64,000 nucleotides of DNA from Streptomonospora nanhaiensis (GCF_026642255.1 NZ_CP113264.1:4092001-4156000); one strand, 5' to 3'. Positions 9,012 through 16,973 are shown, counted from the stretch's first letter. Translations and numbers: made by a program. Notes: a model not told the origin generated them from the letters alone.

Positions 9012-9377
9012 GTGTCCCTTCCCAAGAAGTTGGTGCCGATCACGATCGACGGCGTGGACGTGTACGTCGCCGTCCAGCAGCTGCCAGGGGCCGAGCCGAT
9101 GACCTCCGGCGTCACCGAGGCCGTCGCGAACAAGGCTGCGGAGGCCGTCGACCACGTCCAGGACGTGGTGCGGGGCATAGCCGCCAAGTTCAGCGGCACG
9201 GTGTGGGAGCTCGCGCAGCAGGCCACCCGCCCGGAGTCGGTGTCGGTGGAGTTCGGAGTGACGATCGCCGCCGAGGGGTCGCTGGTCGTTTTCAGCGGCT
9301 CGGCAGAGGCCTCGGTGACCGTCACCCTGACCTACCCCGTCCCCGGCCCCTCCGACGGCGGCGCCCCGGGCCCCTGA
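9012..9377 (+). CDS. Trypsin-co-occurring domain 1 (Trypco1)-like protein
   Basis: The 121-residue protein is a single small domain. A first strand pair 'VPITIDGVDVYVAVQQLPG' is followed by a long helix (about residues 38-75) and the signature tail 'VSVEFGVTIAAEGS' then 'SAEASVTVTLTYP'. This pattern (EFG-V followed by an alternating strand ending in T-LT-) is what I recall of Trypco1, a domain found next to trypsin-like proteases in predicted conflict systems. The start is GTG 9012 with AAAGG upstream. It follows the protease by two genes. The protein probably binds the protease or its NTPase partner; the molecular activity is unknown in the family. Confidence 0.75.
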   Translation: MSLPKKLVPITIDGVDVYVAVQQLPGAEPMTSGVTEAVANKAAEAVDHVQDVVRGIAAKFSGTVWELAQQATRPESVSVEFGVTIAAEGSLVVFSGSAEASVTVTLTYPVPGPSDGGAPGP

Positions 9378-9398
9378 CGGGCTCGGACCAGGCCGGGC

Positions 9399-10637
9399 GT
9401 GCGGGAGGTCCGCCGCACGCCCGGCCGTCCTGTGCCCCTTGCCGGATACCGGCGGGGTCCCGGCGCCCGCACCACCTCCGGACGCCGCCTGGTCGTCAAG
9501 GTCATCCGCCCCGAACTCGCCTCCGAGGCCGGCTTCCGCGCCCGCTTCGCCCGCGAGGCCGAGACCGCGCGCAAGGTCGGCGGATTCCACACCGCTCAGG
9601 TCGTGGACGCCGACCCTCACGCCGACGCGCCCTGGATCGCCACCGCCCACATCCCCGGCCCCACCCTGCAGCAGGCCGTCCGCGGCCACGGCCCCCTCAC
9701 CACGCCCGCGCTGCAGGTGCTGGCCACCGGCCTCGCCGAAGGACTGAAGGCCATCCACGGGTGCGACCTGGTGCACCGCGACCTCAAACCCGGCAACATC
9801 ATCCTGGCCGAGGACGGCCCCCGCATCATCGACTTCGGCATCGCCCGCCCCTTGGACGCCGACAGCATGACCACGCGGGGCGCGGTCTTCGGCACCCTTC
9901 CCTACATGTCACCGGAGCAGACCGACGGCTCACGCGTGGGTCCCTCATCCGACATCTTCTCCCTGGGCACCGTGCTGGTCTACGCCGCCACCGGTACCAA
10001 CCCCTTCGCCGGGGCCACCATGGCCGAGACCCTGCGCCGCGTCATCAGTCCTCCCCCCGACCCGGGGACGTTCGACCCGGAACTGCGGGCGCTGGTCCTC
10101 GAGTGCTGGAACCACGATCCGGTCCAACGTCCAGTCCCCGACCAGATCCTCGCCCGCTTCGAGACCCGCGACCTCCACGGCTCCTGGCCGCCCCCCGCCG
10201 CCCGCACCGCACCGGCCGACAGCCCTCCTCCGTCCCCACCGGCCCGGGACCCCGGTGAGAGAACCGAGAACGCGACCCTTCCGCCCCAGACAGACCCCCT
10301 CGCCGAAACGACCGTGTCCGGCAACCCGAACCCCACCAGGTTCCAGGCACCGACCCCTGCCGCAGAGGGTTCCGCGGTTCCCCTGCCCTTCCCCCCTGCG
10401 ACGACAGACTCCGGCGGGCGGGCGCCGCGACGAAGGAGGTGGCCGTACTACATCAGCGCGGTGAGTGTTCTCGCGATCGTTTCCGTCCTGCTGTGGCGGG
10501 GCTTGGGCTCGCACCCCGAAGCCACTCTCACCGGACACGGTGGCGGCGTGTCCTCGGTGGCGTTCAACCACGACGGCACCACCCTCGCCACAGGCAACAG
10601 CTACGACGGCACCGTACGGCTGTGGGAGCTCGATTGA
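9399..10637 (+). CDS. Damaged Ser/Thr protein kinase with one WD40 blade
   Basis: The kinase core is recognisable: beta-3 lysine 'LVVKVIRPEL', catalytic loop HRDLKPGN, DFG 'IDFGIARP' and 'GTLPYMSPEQ'. The glycine-rich ATP loop that should precede 'RTTSGRRLVVKV' is missing: 'PLAGYRRGPGARTTSGRR' jumps straight into it, as if about 15-20 residues were deleted. After a Pro-rich linker and one transmembrane helix (about residues 347-368), the protein ends in a single WD40 repeat, 'GHGGGVSSVAFNHDGTTLA...TVRLWELD', where relatives carry several blades. GTG 9399 is the working start. I read it as a decaying or minimal kinase; activity is doubtful. Confidence 0.75.
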   Translation: MREVRRTPGRPVPLAGYRRGPGARTTSGRRLVVKVIRPELASEAGFRARFAREAETARKVGGFHTAQVVDADPHADAPWIATAHIPGPTLQQAVRGHGPLTTPALQVLATGLAEGLKAIHGCDLVHRDLKPGNIILAEDGPRIIDFGIARPLDADSMTTRGAVFGTLPYMSPEQTDGSRVGPSSDIFSLGTVLVYAATGTNPFAGATMAETLRRVISPPPDPGTFDPELRALVLECWNHDPVQRPVPDQILARFETRDLHGSWPPPAARTAPADSPPPSPPARDPGERTENATLPPQTDPLAETTVSGNPNPTRFQAPTPAAEGSAVPLPFPPATTDSGGRAPRRRRWPYYISAVSVLAIVSVLLWRGLGSHPEATLTGHGGGVSSVAFNHDGTTLATGNSYDGTVRLWELD

Positions 10638-10694
10638 TCCCTTACCTGGGGGCCGTTGATCCGATGGTGGAGCAGCCTCGGGGATGAGGGAACC

Positions 10695-10980
10695 TCAGAC
10701 CAGCAAGTGCGAGCCCTTTCGCTGACCTGAGGTCGTCGGTGCAGGGCGGCTCCTGGTGTGCTCCCCGGTACCGGCCACCGCACCGGAACCAGCCCACCGC
10801 TCTGAACTGGCGTTCCGCTCAGCAGTGCGGCGGCCTCGGCCACGTCCGGCAAACAGGCTCTGGCAAGTGTCCTGGGTGAAGTGCATGGTCGCGTGCCCCA
10901 GCCCGACCGAGATCTCCTCGACATCGGTGCCGGCCGCGAGCGCCCGCAAGGCAGCCCCGTGCAACGTGGCCGGCGCCGCC
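10695..10980 (-). pseudogene. Tyrosine integrase C-terminal remnant
   Basis: Reading left from the stop of the alcohol dehydrogenase, the frame gives 'LHGAALRALAAGTDVEEIS' then 'GLGHATMHFTQDTCQSLF'. This is the end of a phage-type integrase: the HxxR-box region, 'LGHA...T' with the second conserved His, and the position of the catalytic Tyr. The catalytic Tyr is replaced by Cys (TQDTC for TxDTY) and the rest of the gene is gone. It is a fossil of an integration event. The surrounding 345-bp gap (10638-10982) holds nothing else. Confidence 0.65.
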
Positions 10981-10982
10981 GC

Positions 10983-12026
10983 TCAGTCCAGGTCGGACAT
11001 GTCGAGCACGAAGCGGTAGCGGACGTCGTTGCGTTCCAGGCGTTCCAAGGCCGTGTTCACCTGCGACGACGGCAGCAGTTCGATGTCGGCGGTGATGCCG
11101 TGCTCTGCGCAGAAGCGCAGCAGGTCGGCGGTGGAGGGTCGGCCGCCGCTGCCGGCGGAGCTGAGCCTCTTGCGGCCGATGAGCAGGTCGGTGGTCTCCA
11201 CGGTGACCGGGCCGAGGTGCCCGAGGTGGCTGAGGGTGCCGTCCATGGCGACGGTGCGCAGGTAGGGGGTCAGGTCGTGGGGGGCGGAGACGGTGTCGAT
11301 GACCACGTCGAACCGGTCCCGGACGGCTTCCATCTGCGCGGCGTCGGTGGAGACGACGAATCCGTCCGCGCCGAGTCCGTACGCCTCCTCGGCCTTGCCC
11401 GGTGTGCGGCTGATGACGGTGGTCGTGGCGCCGAGTGCGGCAGCCAGCTTGACGGCGAGGTGTCCCAGACCGCCCAGCCCGGCCACGGCGACCGTGCTGC
11501 CGGGGCCCACGCCGAGGGCCCGCAGGGGTTCCCAGACGGTGACGCCGGCGCAGAGCAGGGGGGCTGCTCCGGCCGCGTCCAGGCCGGCGGGCAGGTGGTG
11601 GACGAACGTGTCGCGGACCACGTATTCGCGGGAGTAGCCGCCCAGGGTGGTCGCCCCGTCACGGCGGTCGATTCCGCCGTAGGTCAGGGTCGGGAAGCCG
11701 CGGCAGAAGTTCTCCTGGCCGGCCTGGCACATGGGGCACGTGCCGCACGAGTCGACGATGTTGCCGACGGCCACGGGGTCGCCCGGGGCGAAGCCGGTGA
11801 CCGCGCCGCCGACCTCGCTCACCGTGCCCGTGAACTCGTGCCCCGGCACCAGGGCCCCGTCCGTGTCGCTCTTGTGGGCGCGTAGGGCGTGCAGGTCGCT
11901 GAAACAGACGCCGCAGTAGTCCACGCGCACCGCGACGTCGTCCGGACGCAGGTCCCGGCGCCGGAGGTGGGTGCGGCGCAGGGCGCGGGTCGCGGGGTCC
12001 GCCTGCCATCCGATGGTGGTGCGCAT
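10983..12026 (-). CDS. Zinc-dependent alcohol dehydrogenase (YahK/cinnamyl type)
   Basis: The 347-residue medium-chain dehydrogenase should reduce aldehydes or oxidise primary alcohols with NADP(H). Catalytic zinc ligands are visible in 'DYCGVCFSDLH' (Cys) and 'PGHEFTGTV' (His-Glu). The structural zinc is held by 'CGTCPMCQAGQENFC', and the Rossmann motif is 'GLGGLGHLAVKLA'. These fit the cinnamyl-alcohol-dehydrogenase/YahK branch. ATG 12026 has GGAGAG in front. The gene is divergent from a TetR gene, with two AGAC/GTCT operators between them, so aldehyde or alcohol stress induction is a reasonable inference. Confidence 0.92.
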   Translation of the reverse strand: MRTTIGWQADPATRALRRTHLRRRDLRPDDVAVRVDYCGVCFSDLHALRAHKSDTDGALVPGHEFTGTVSEVGGAVTGFAPGDPVAVGNIVDSCGTCPMCQAGQENFCRGFPTLTYGGIDRRDGATTLGGYSREYVVRDTFVHHLPAGLDAAGAAPLLCAGVTVWEPLRALGVGPGSTVAVAGLGGLGHLAVKLAAALGATTTVISRTPGKAEEAYGLGADGFVVSTDAAQMEAVRDRFDVVIDTVSAPHDLTPYLRTVAMDGTLSHLGHLGPVTVETTDLLIGRKRLSSAGSGGRPSTADLLRFCAEHGITADIELLPSSQVNTALERLERNDVRYRFVLDMSDLD

Positions 12027-12036
12027 ATCTCTCCAA

Positions 12037-12103
12037 AGACAGACTGTTCGGTCTATTTGGAACCTAGGCCGTCGGAGCCGGATAAGCAAACAGACTGGTC
12101 TGT
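12037..12103. promoter_or_regulatory. Two TetR operators between ADH and tetR
   Basis: ACAGACTGGTCTGT (12090-12103) has perfect 6-bp arms around TG. A related half-symmetric copy, AGACTGTTCGGTCT, lies at 12041-12054, just before the dehydrogenase start. One copy sits at each divergent gene, so the TetR product likely represses both. Confidence 0.7.
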
Positions 12104-12120
12104 CTGCTAACGTGGCGGCC

Positions 12121-12729
12121 ATGCCCGAACAGCCATCGAGCGCGCGCGGGGCCGCCACGCACCGGCGGATCGTCGACGCCGCCACACAGGAATTCGCCCG
12201 GTACGGCATCGCCGGAGCCCGCATCGAGCGGATCATCACCGCCGCACGGACCAACAAGGCCCAGCTCTACGGCTACTTCGGCAACAAGGAACAGCTCTTC
12301 GACGCGATCTTCTTCGCCTCGCTGGAGCGCATCATCGATGTCGCCCCCATCGACGCCGGGGACCTGGCCGACTGGGCCGTGCGCCTCTACGACGAGTACC
12401 TGGCCCGTCCCGACCTCATCCGCCTCGCCACCTGGGCCCGGCTGGAACGGCGCCCGACCGGGCACCTCGTCGCGGAGCACGAGCGCTACGACGACCACAA
12501 GCTCGGCGCCATCGCCGAGGCCCAGGCCGCCGGGCGCATCAGGCAGGGCGACCCCTTCGACGTGATGGCCCTGGTCATCGCCATGTCCATGGCCTGGTCG
12601 CCGGTGAGCAACGTCTACGCCGCCACCGCGACGGAGCCCCAGGGGGTGCACGCACAGCGGCGCGACCTGTTGCGGGACTGCGTCCGCCGCGCCGTCGCCC
12701 CGGAACCGGCAGCCTCCGCCGCGCCCTGA
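12121..12729 (+). CDS. TetR-family regulator of the adjacent dehydrogenase
   Basis: The 202-residue protein begins at ATG 12121. The HTH 'IVDAATQEFARYGIAGARIERI' and 'AQLYGYFGNKEQLFDAIF' are typical. The C-terminal domain 'RPDLIRLATWARLERRP' belongs to the TetR_C_17-like group that often controls oxidoreductases. The operators between this gene and the dehydrogenase match its expected dimeric site, and it is close enough to bind its own promoter. The ligand is unknown. Confidence 0.9.
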   Translation: MPEQPSSARGAATHRRIVDAATQEFARYGIAGARIERIITAARTNKAQLYGYFGNKEQLFDAIFFASLERIIDVAPIDAGDLADWAVRLYDEYLARPDLIRLATWARLERRPTGHLVAEHERYDDHKLGAIAEAQAAGRIRQGDPFDVMALVIAMSMAWSPVSNVYAATATEPQGVHAQRRDLLRDCVRRAVAPEPAASAAP

Positions 12730-12798
12730 GCCGCGGGTGCGCCCGTGCGGCGGCCCCGTACCCCCGCAGGGTCGGCGCGGTGCGCCTACGCGGTCGCC

Positions 12799-13188
12799 TC
12801 ACCCCTTCCTGCGGCCCTCCCCGCCCGCTCGGGGGCGGCGGGCCCGGGGCACGGAGTCCAGGACGAGCTCGTAGGAGTGGTCCACGAGGTCCCGGATCAT
12901 GTGCTCGGTGATCTCTTCGCCGGCGCCCACGGAGGGCCAATGCTTCTTGTCGAGGTAACGGCCCGGGGTGATCGAGGGGTACCGGCGCCGCAGGGAGCGG
13001 CCGTGGTCGGGCTCGACCTTGACGGTGACGATGCGCTCGTCTGGGTCGTCGGTGACGATCAGGAAGACCTTGCCCGCCACCTTGTACACGTCCAGCTTGT
13101 CGACGAAGGGCCGCCCTTGGTCGGTCCCGGGCAGGTCCCGGGCCGCGCTGCGCGCGGTCTGTTGGAGCTGCTCTCCGGTGATGGACAT
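12799..13188 (-). CDS. MmcQ/YjbR-family protein
   Basis: The 129-residue protein has the YjbR fold (double-wing, CyaY-like DNA-binding superfamily). Visible features are 'VYKVAGKVFLIV', 'VTVKVEP' and the hallmark 'YPSITPGRYLDKKHWPSV' followed by an acidic helix 'LVDHSYELV'. ATG 13188 follows GAGGAG; an upstream GTG at 13194 is less well placed. It converges on the TetR gene and is divergent from a VOC gene. A second, clearly related copy lies 0.7 kb to the right. The biological role of the family is unknown. Confidence 0.85.
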   Translation of the reverse strand: MSITGEQLQQTARSAARDLPGTDQGRPFVDKLDVYKVAGKVFLIVTDDPDERIVTVKVEPDHGRSLRRRYPSITPGRYLDKKHWPSVGAGEEITEHMIRDLVDHSYELVLDSVPRARRPRAGGEGRRKG

Positions 13189-13280
13189 GGCCACTCCTCA
13201 GGTCTGTGGCGAAAGTGCGCCCCTGCCGTCCGCGGGACCGGTCCGGCACGAATGTCGGACGTGTCCGCCAGACTCCGGTC

Positions 13281-13736
13281 ATGGAGATGACGCTGCAACT
13301 GACGATCGACTGTTCCGACCCGCGGAGACTGGTGGCGTTCTGGAGCGAGGCTCTGGGATACATACCCGAACCCCCACCGGGCGGACACACCACGTGGCGG
13401 GAGTACTGGGCAGCCATGGGGGTGCCGGAGGAGGAGTTGCCCGCGGGCACGGGCGACACCCCGGAGTCGATCGTCGATCCCGCAGGGCAAGGGCCCCGGG
13501 TGTGGTTCCAGCGGGTTCCGGAACCCAAGGCCGCCAAGAACCGGATACACCTCGATCTGAAGGTCGGCGGCGGTCGCGACGTCCCGTTGGCGGTGCGCAC
13601 GCAGCGGGTCACCGCCACGGTGGAGAGGCTGGTCGAGGCCGGCGCCCGCGTGCTCCGGACCACGGATGAACCGGACATGGACCATTACGCGGTCCTGATG
13701 CAGGACCCGGAAGGCAACGAATTCGACGTCGTCTAG
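13281..13736 (+). CDS. VOC-superfamily (glyoxalase-like) protein
   Basis: The 151-residue protein has the paired beta-alpha-beta-beta-beta units of the vicinal-oxygen-chelate fold. The first unit is 'TLQLTIDCSDPRRLVAFWSEALGYI', with a metal-side His in 'NRIHLDLKV'. The second ends 'DHYAVLMQDPEGNEFDVV', with Glu as a likely metal ligand. It resembles the Glyoxalase_6 type common in actinobacteria. I chose ATG 13281; the frame is open to 13206 without a good start. It lies between two YjbR-family genes. The substrate is unknown. Confidence 0.85.
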   Translation: MEMTLQLTIDCSDPRRLVAFWSEALGYIPEPPPGGHTTWREYWAAMGVPEEELPAGTGDTPESIVDPAGQGPRVWFQRVPEPKAAKNRIHLDLKVGGGRDVPLAVRTQRVTATVERLVEAGARVLRTTDEPDMDHYAVLMQDPEGNEFDVV

Positions 13737-13872
13737 GAATCGTTCGGCCGTGCTGCTCACGGCCGCTCGTCGACCGCCGCGGCGAGGACGACCTCGGCGC
13801 CGCGCTGCCCGGCCGTGAACACGGTGGACAGGGGCTTCCGTTGCCGCTCGACGGCCGGGCGCAGCCCGGTGG

Positions 13873-14280
13873 TCAGCCCGCCGCGCGAACGTCCGGGCGC
13901 GTGGCCGGCTTTCTCGACGGCGTCCCGACGGGGCGGTGGGACCGGGGCAGGTTGCCCACCACGAGCCGGTAGGACTCGGCCACCAGCTCCCTGACCAGGT
14001 CCTCGTCGATCGAGTCGCCGGGAGCGAGCGTGATCCAGTGCCTCTTGTTCATGTGGTAGCCCGGTGTGATGTCGGCGTGGGTCTCGCGCAGGGCTTCGGC
14101 CTCACCGGGGTCGGACTTGAGGATCACGACCGGTTTGCCGGGGACCTCGGTCATCAGCATGAACACCTTGCCCCGGACCTTGAAGACCTCCCAGTCGGGT
14201 CCGAACGGGTGCTCCAACCCGGCACCCACCAGGGTCTCGGCGTGTTCCTGGGCCGTGTCCTGCAAGGTTTCGCCGTCCAT
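13873..14280 (-). CDS. Second MmcQ/YjbR-family protein
   Basis: This 135-residue paralogue of the gene at 12799-13188 shares 'VFKVRGKVFMLM', 'VVILKSDP' and 'ADITPGYHMNKRHWITL'. It starts at ATG 14280 with GGAGAG six bases upstream. It has an extra basic C-terminal tail 'SHRPVGTPSRKPATRP' that could contact nucleic acid. The YjbR-VOC-YjbR arrangement suggests a local duplication. Function unknown. Confidence 0.85.
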   Translation of the reverse strand: MDGETLQDTAQEHAETLVGAGLEHPFGPDWEVFKVRGKVFMLMTEVPGKPVVILKSDPGEAEALRETHADITPGYHMNKRHWITLAPGDSIDEDLVRELVAESYRLVVGNLPRSHRPVGTPSRKPATRPDVRAAG

Positions 14281-14513
14281 CGCCACTCTCCGTCCTCGCG
14301 TGCTGCGGCCGTGGGCGCTCGGCGCCCGCGTGCCGTCGCCCTGTGTCTCTCCTACCCGGTCCGACCGGCCCACACAGGTCGTCGAACTGCGTGGACGCGC
14401 TACGGGCTCCGGCCTCGGCCCGGCTGCCGGGAGCAGGCTCCTCCCCTGCCGGGGAACCGACGCGTGTGGAACGGTACCCCGGACGGGGGCCGGTCGCCGC
14501 TTAGGTTGGGTTC

Positions 14514-15176
14514 ATGCTCTCTTCGGCGCAGCTGGCTGTCTTCGTACCCGCGGCGTTGGCGGTGGCCGCCGCGCCCGGAGCCAACAACCTGCTCGCCTTC
14601 CGCAACGGGCTGCGGCAGGGCCTGCGTCCGGCCGCCGTCGCACTCCTCGGACGCTTCGCCGCGTTCGCCCTCATGCTCGGTGCGGTGACCACCGGCCTGG
14701 GGGCGCTCCTGCACGCCTCCCGGACGGCCTTCGAGATCCTCCGCGTCGCCGGGGCGGCCGTCATGGTCGGACTGGGGGCGTGGGTGGTGTGGTCGGCGCG
14801 CGCCGCCTCCGCGCCGAACGGGTCCGCACCCGACCGGGAGGACGGGGGCGCCCGTGATACGGCGCCGTGGAAGCTGGCGGGGCAGGAGTTCGTCACCGCC
14901 GCCGCCAACCCCAAGGCTCTCCTGCTGTTCACGGCGTTCCTACCACCGTTCGTCTCTTCCGGGTCCGGCGTCGCGGCCGGAGTGCAGCTGGTCGCGCTGG
15001 GCGGGCTCTACATCGTCTGCGAGGCGGCCACCGCCCTGGTCTGGGCGACCGCGGGGCGCGTGCTGGCGGGGCGCCGCCTGCGGCCGGTGACGCTGCGCCG
15101 CCTGGACCAGGCGTCCGGGGGAGCATTGATCGCGTTCGGCGGAGGGCTGGCGCTGGCGGACCTGTCACGCCGGTAG
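14514..15176 (+). CDS. LysE/RhtB-family amino-acid exporter
   Basis: The 220-residue inner-membrane protein has six predicted helices. The family signature is at the N-terminus: 'AAPGANNLLAFRNGLRQGLRPAAVALLGRF' (PGP/PGAN...NG motif). The central 'FVTAAANPKALLLFTAFLPPFV' carries the conserved NPK. A hydrophilic loop between helices 3 and 4 contains Asp/Gly. It probably exports an amino acid or analogue by proton exchange. ATG 14514 has AGG only weakly upstream. It stands alone. Confidence 0.9.
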   Translation: MLSSAQLAVFVPAALAVAAAPGANNLLAFRNGLRQGLRPAAVALLGRFAAFALMLGAVTTGLGALLHASRTAFEILRVAGAAVMVGLGAWVVWSARAASAPNGSAPDREDGGARDTAPWKLAGQEFVTAAANPKALLLFTAFLPPFVSSGSGVAAGVQLVALGGLYIVCEAATALVWATAGRVLAGRRLRPVTLRRLDQASGGALIAFGGGLALADLSRR

Positions 15177-15275
15177 ACCCGGGGAGCCGCATGCGGCGTC
15201 GGCGCCCCCGGGCCCGCAGCCGCCGTCCGACAGCCGTACCGCGTCCGGGCCGTGATGCCTGTACCGGTGAGGACA

Positions 15276-15320
15276 TGACACCGTGTCACTGGTGTCGCGG
15301 CGGAGCAGGACGAATACTGG
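15276..15320 (+). promoter_or_regulatory. Leader element copy A (palindrome plus GAATACTGG)
   Basis: The element begins with the perfect palindrome TGACACCGTGTCA (15276-15288), continues CTGG, and ends GAATACTGG (15312-15320). It matches the element at 31960-32004 on the other strand at 38 of 45 bases by eye. It lies 128 bp before the GPP34 gene. It may combine an operator with a promoter -10 region. It could also be read as a short peptide starting MTPCHW, but that frame does not join the gene. Confidence 0.55.
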
Positions 15321-15447
15321 TCCGGCCCCCCGGGGCGGGGTCGCGGACACGCCGGCACGGGGTTCGGGAGCTCCGGCGCCGGGAAGAGACGGTTCCGCGC
15401 CCGGCAGGCCGGGCGCCCCGGGCGGGACGGACGCCGAGGAGAAGACG

Positions 15448-16089
15448 ATGGAACCGACACTGCCGCAACGGCTCTACCTGCTCAGCTACGACACCGACAA
15501 GAACCGGTTCGACCCCGTCAGCACCGCCTACCGCGGCCACCTGCTGCGCGCCGCGGCGCTGACCGAGCTGATCCTCGGCGGCCTGCTCCGTGCCCGGGAC
15601 GGTAGGGCCGAGCGCGACACCGCCCGCACTCCGGAGGACCCGTTCCTGGCCGAGGTGCTGGACGGCCTGTCGCCGCACGAACCGGGCCACTGGATCAACG
15701 CCGTCCCGGACCGTGAGTGGAAGGCCGAGAGGGCCGTGCGCGAGCAGCTCGTCGCGAACGGGTCGATCACGGTCGACCGCGGCCGGGTACTGGGGCTCTT
15801 CCCGACCCTCGACGTCACCCTCGAACACCCCGGAGAGGTCCGCCGGCTGCGCGAGCGCGTGCACGAGGCGGTCCGCACCGAGCACACCGTGGCGACCGCC
15901 CCCGCCGAGGACGTGGCCCTGGCCGCGATCGCGGCCGACGGCGATGTCTGGACGGTGTTCACCCCGCAGGAGCGGCACGAGTACAGGGCCGGGTTCAAGG
16001 CGGTCCACGAGCGCTTCGGCGTCGAGGTGCCCGGGATGCGCACCGCGATCCTGGCTGCCGTCGTGAACCGGCGGGCGGGGACCGCCTAG
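15448..16089 (+). CDS. GPP34-family protein
   Basis: The 213-residue protein matches the bacterial GPP34 (Golgi phosphoprotein 3-like) family. Typical features are 'LPQRLYLLSYDTDKNRF', the helical 'LLRAAALTELILGGLL', 'DVTLEHPGEVRRLRERVHEAV' and the acidic C-terminal helices. In eukaryotes the fold binds phosphatidylinositol-4-phosphate; in actinobacteria its role is not established. ATG 15448 follows GAGGAGAAGACG. The repeated leader element sits upstream, so it may share a regulator with the sensor kinase at 30806 and the peptidase at 19721. Confidence 0.85.
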   Translation: MEPTLPQRLYLLSYDTDKNRFDPVSTAYRGHLLRAAALTELILGGLLRARDGRAERDTARTPEDPFLAEVLDGLSPHEPGHWINAVPDREWKAERAVREQLVANGSITVDRGRVLGLFPTLDVTLEHPGEVRRLRERVHEAVRTEHTVATAPAEDVALAAIAADGDVWTVFTPQERHEYRAGFKAVHERFGVEVPGMRTAILAAVVNRRAGTA

Positions 16090-16178
16090 CAGGCGGTGTC
16101 GGCGCGGAGGGCGACGCGTGGTGACCGGCCCCGGCCCGTCGGCCGCCCCCTGCCGGTCGGCCTGGTCCGCCCCGCTGT

Positions 16179-16427
16179 TCACCGCCCCGGCTGCGTGGTG
16201 GCGGGCTCGGGGGCATCGGCCGGCTCGGGCTCCCAGCGCAGCAGGTCCCCCGGCTGGCAGTCGAGCACCGTGCACAGGGCGGACAGGGTCGTGAAGCGCA
16301 CCGCCTTGGCGCGGCCGTTCTTGAGCACCGCCAGGTTGGCGGGCGTGATCCCGACGCGGTCCGCGAGTTCCCCGACGGACATCTTGCGCTTGGCCAGCAT
16401 CACGTCGATGTCGACGACGATCGGCAT
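16179..16427 (-). CDS. Small XRE/YozG-type HTH regulator
   Basis: The 82-residue protein is almost only a helix-turn-helix: 'IDVMLAKRKMSVGELADRVGITPANLAVLKNGRAKAVRF' then 'LCTVLDCQPGDLLRWE'. This is the HTH_26 (YozG) class, which is usually encoded with DUF2975 membrane proteins, as here. The start ATG shares one base with the upstream stop (TGATG). It probably autoregulates the pair through the AT-rich dyad at 16957-16973. Confidence 0.9.
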   Translation of the reverse strand: MPIVVDIDVMLAKRKMSVGELADRVGITPANLAVLKNGRAKAVRFTTLSALCTVLDCQPGDLLRWEPEPADAPEPATTQPGR

Positions 16428-16924
16428 CAGATGACCTCGTCGAGCTCGCCCCGCAGCCGGGACGCCTCGGCCTTGCTCTCGATCGCCTGGGCCAGCAGCG
16501 TCCTCAGCACGACCACGATGAGCGCGACCCCCAGGAGCGCCGTGCCCACGCCGCCCACCAGCAGGACCACACCCGGCGGCACGGCCTCGCCCGGGGCCAT
16601 GACGAACCCGAGCCCGAACACCAGGAGGGCGGCCGCCACGATCGCGCCGATCATCACGTCGACGTACCGGAAGGCGGTGCTGGAGAACACGGTCCCGCGC
16701 CGCACCTTCGTCACCAGGAGCCACACACAGACCAGAACTGCCTGGACCGCAACGATGCCCAGGAACACGATCGCGATCACGGGGGCGCGCACGAGCAGCG
16801 GGTCGGCGCCGGCCTCGCGCAGGTCCGCGGCCAGCAGCGGCACCATGACCGCCTGCACGAACACCGACCCTCCGAGCAACATCACGAGCACGACGCGCAG
16901 CGCCAGCACCGTCAACTTCCCCAT
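16427..16924 (-). CDS. DUF2975 membrane protein
   Basis: The 165-residue protein has four predicted helices (about 5-30, 48-70, 88-108, 118-142) and a charged C-terminal cytoplasmic tail. It fits DUF2975, always partnered with a small YozG-type HTH protein, which follows immediately. It may act as a membrane sensor that sequesters or signals to the regulator; this is inference from pairing. ATG 16924 has a GGGAG ribosome-binding site. Confidence 0.85.
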   Translation of the reverse strand: MGKLTVLALRVVLVMLLGGSVFVQAVMVPLLAADLREAGADPLLVRAPVIAIVFLGIVAVQAVLVCVWLLVTKVRRGTVFSSTAFRYVDVMIGAIVAAALLVFGLGFVMAPGEAVPPGVVLLVGGVGTALLGVALIVVVLRTLLAQAIESKAEASRLRGELDEVI

Positions 16925-16956
16925 CGCATCTCCCTGGATCGTTTCTCAATAAGAAT

Positions 16957-16973
16957 CTATCGAAAAACGATAG
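16957..16973. promoter_or_regulatory. CTATCG-AAAAA-CGATAG dyad upstream of DUF2975 operon
   Basis: Perfect 6-bp arms around five A residues lie 33 bp before the DUF2975 start, in a conspicuously AT-rich patch. It is a good operator candidate for the small HTH protein of the same operon. Confidence 0.5.

Noticed and set aside
15276..15483. Short peptide gene starting MTPCHW
   Set aside because: Kept only as an alternative reading of the repeated leader element. It has no good ribosome-binding site and does not join the GPP34 frame.
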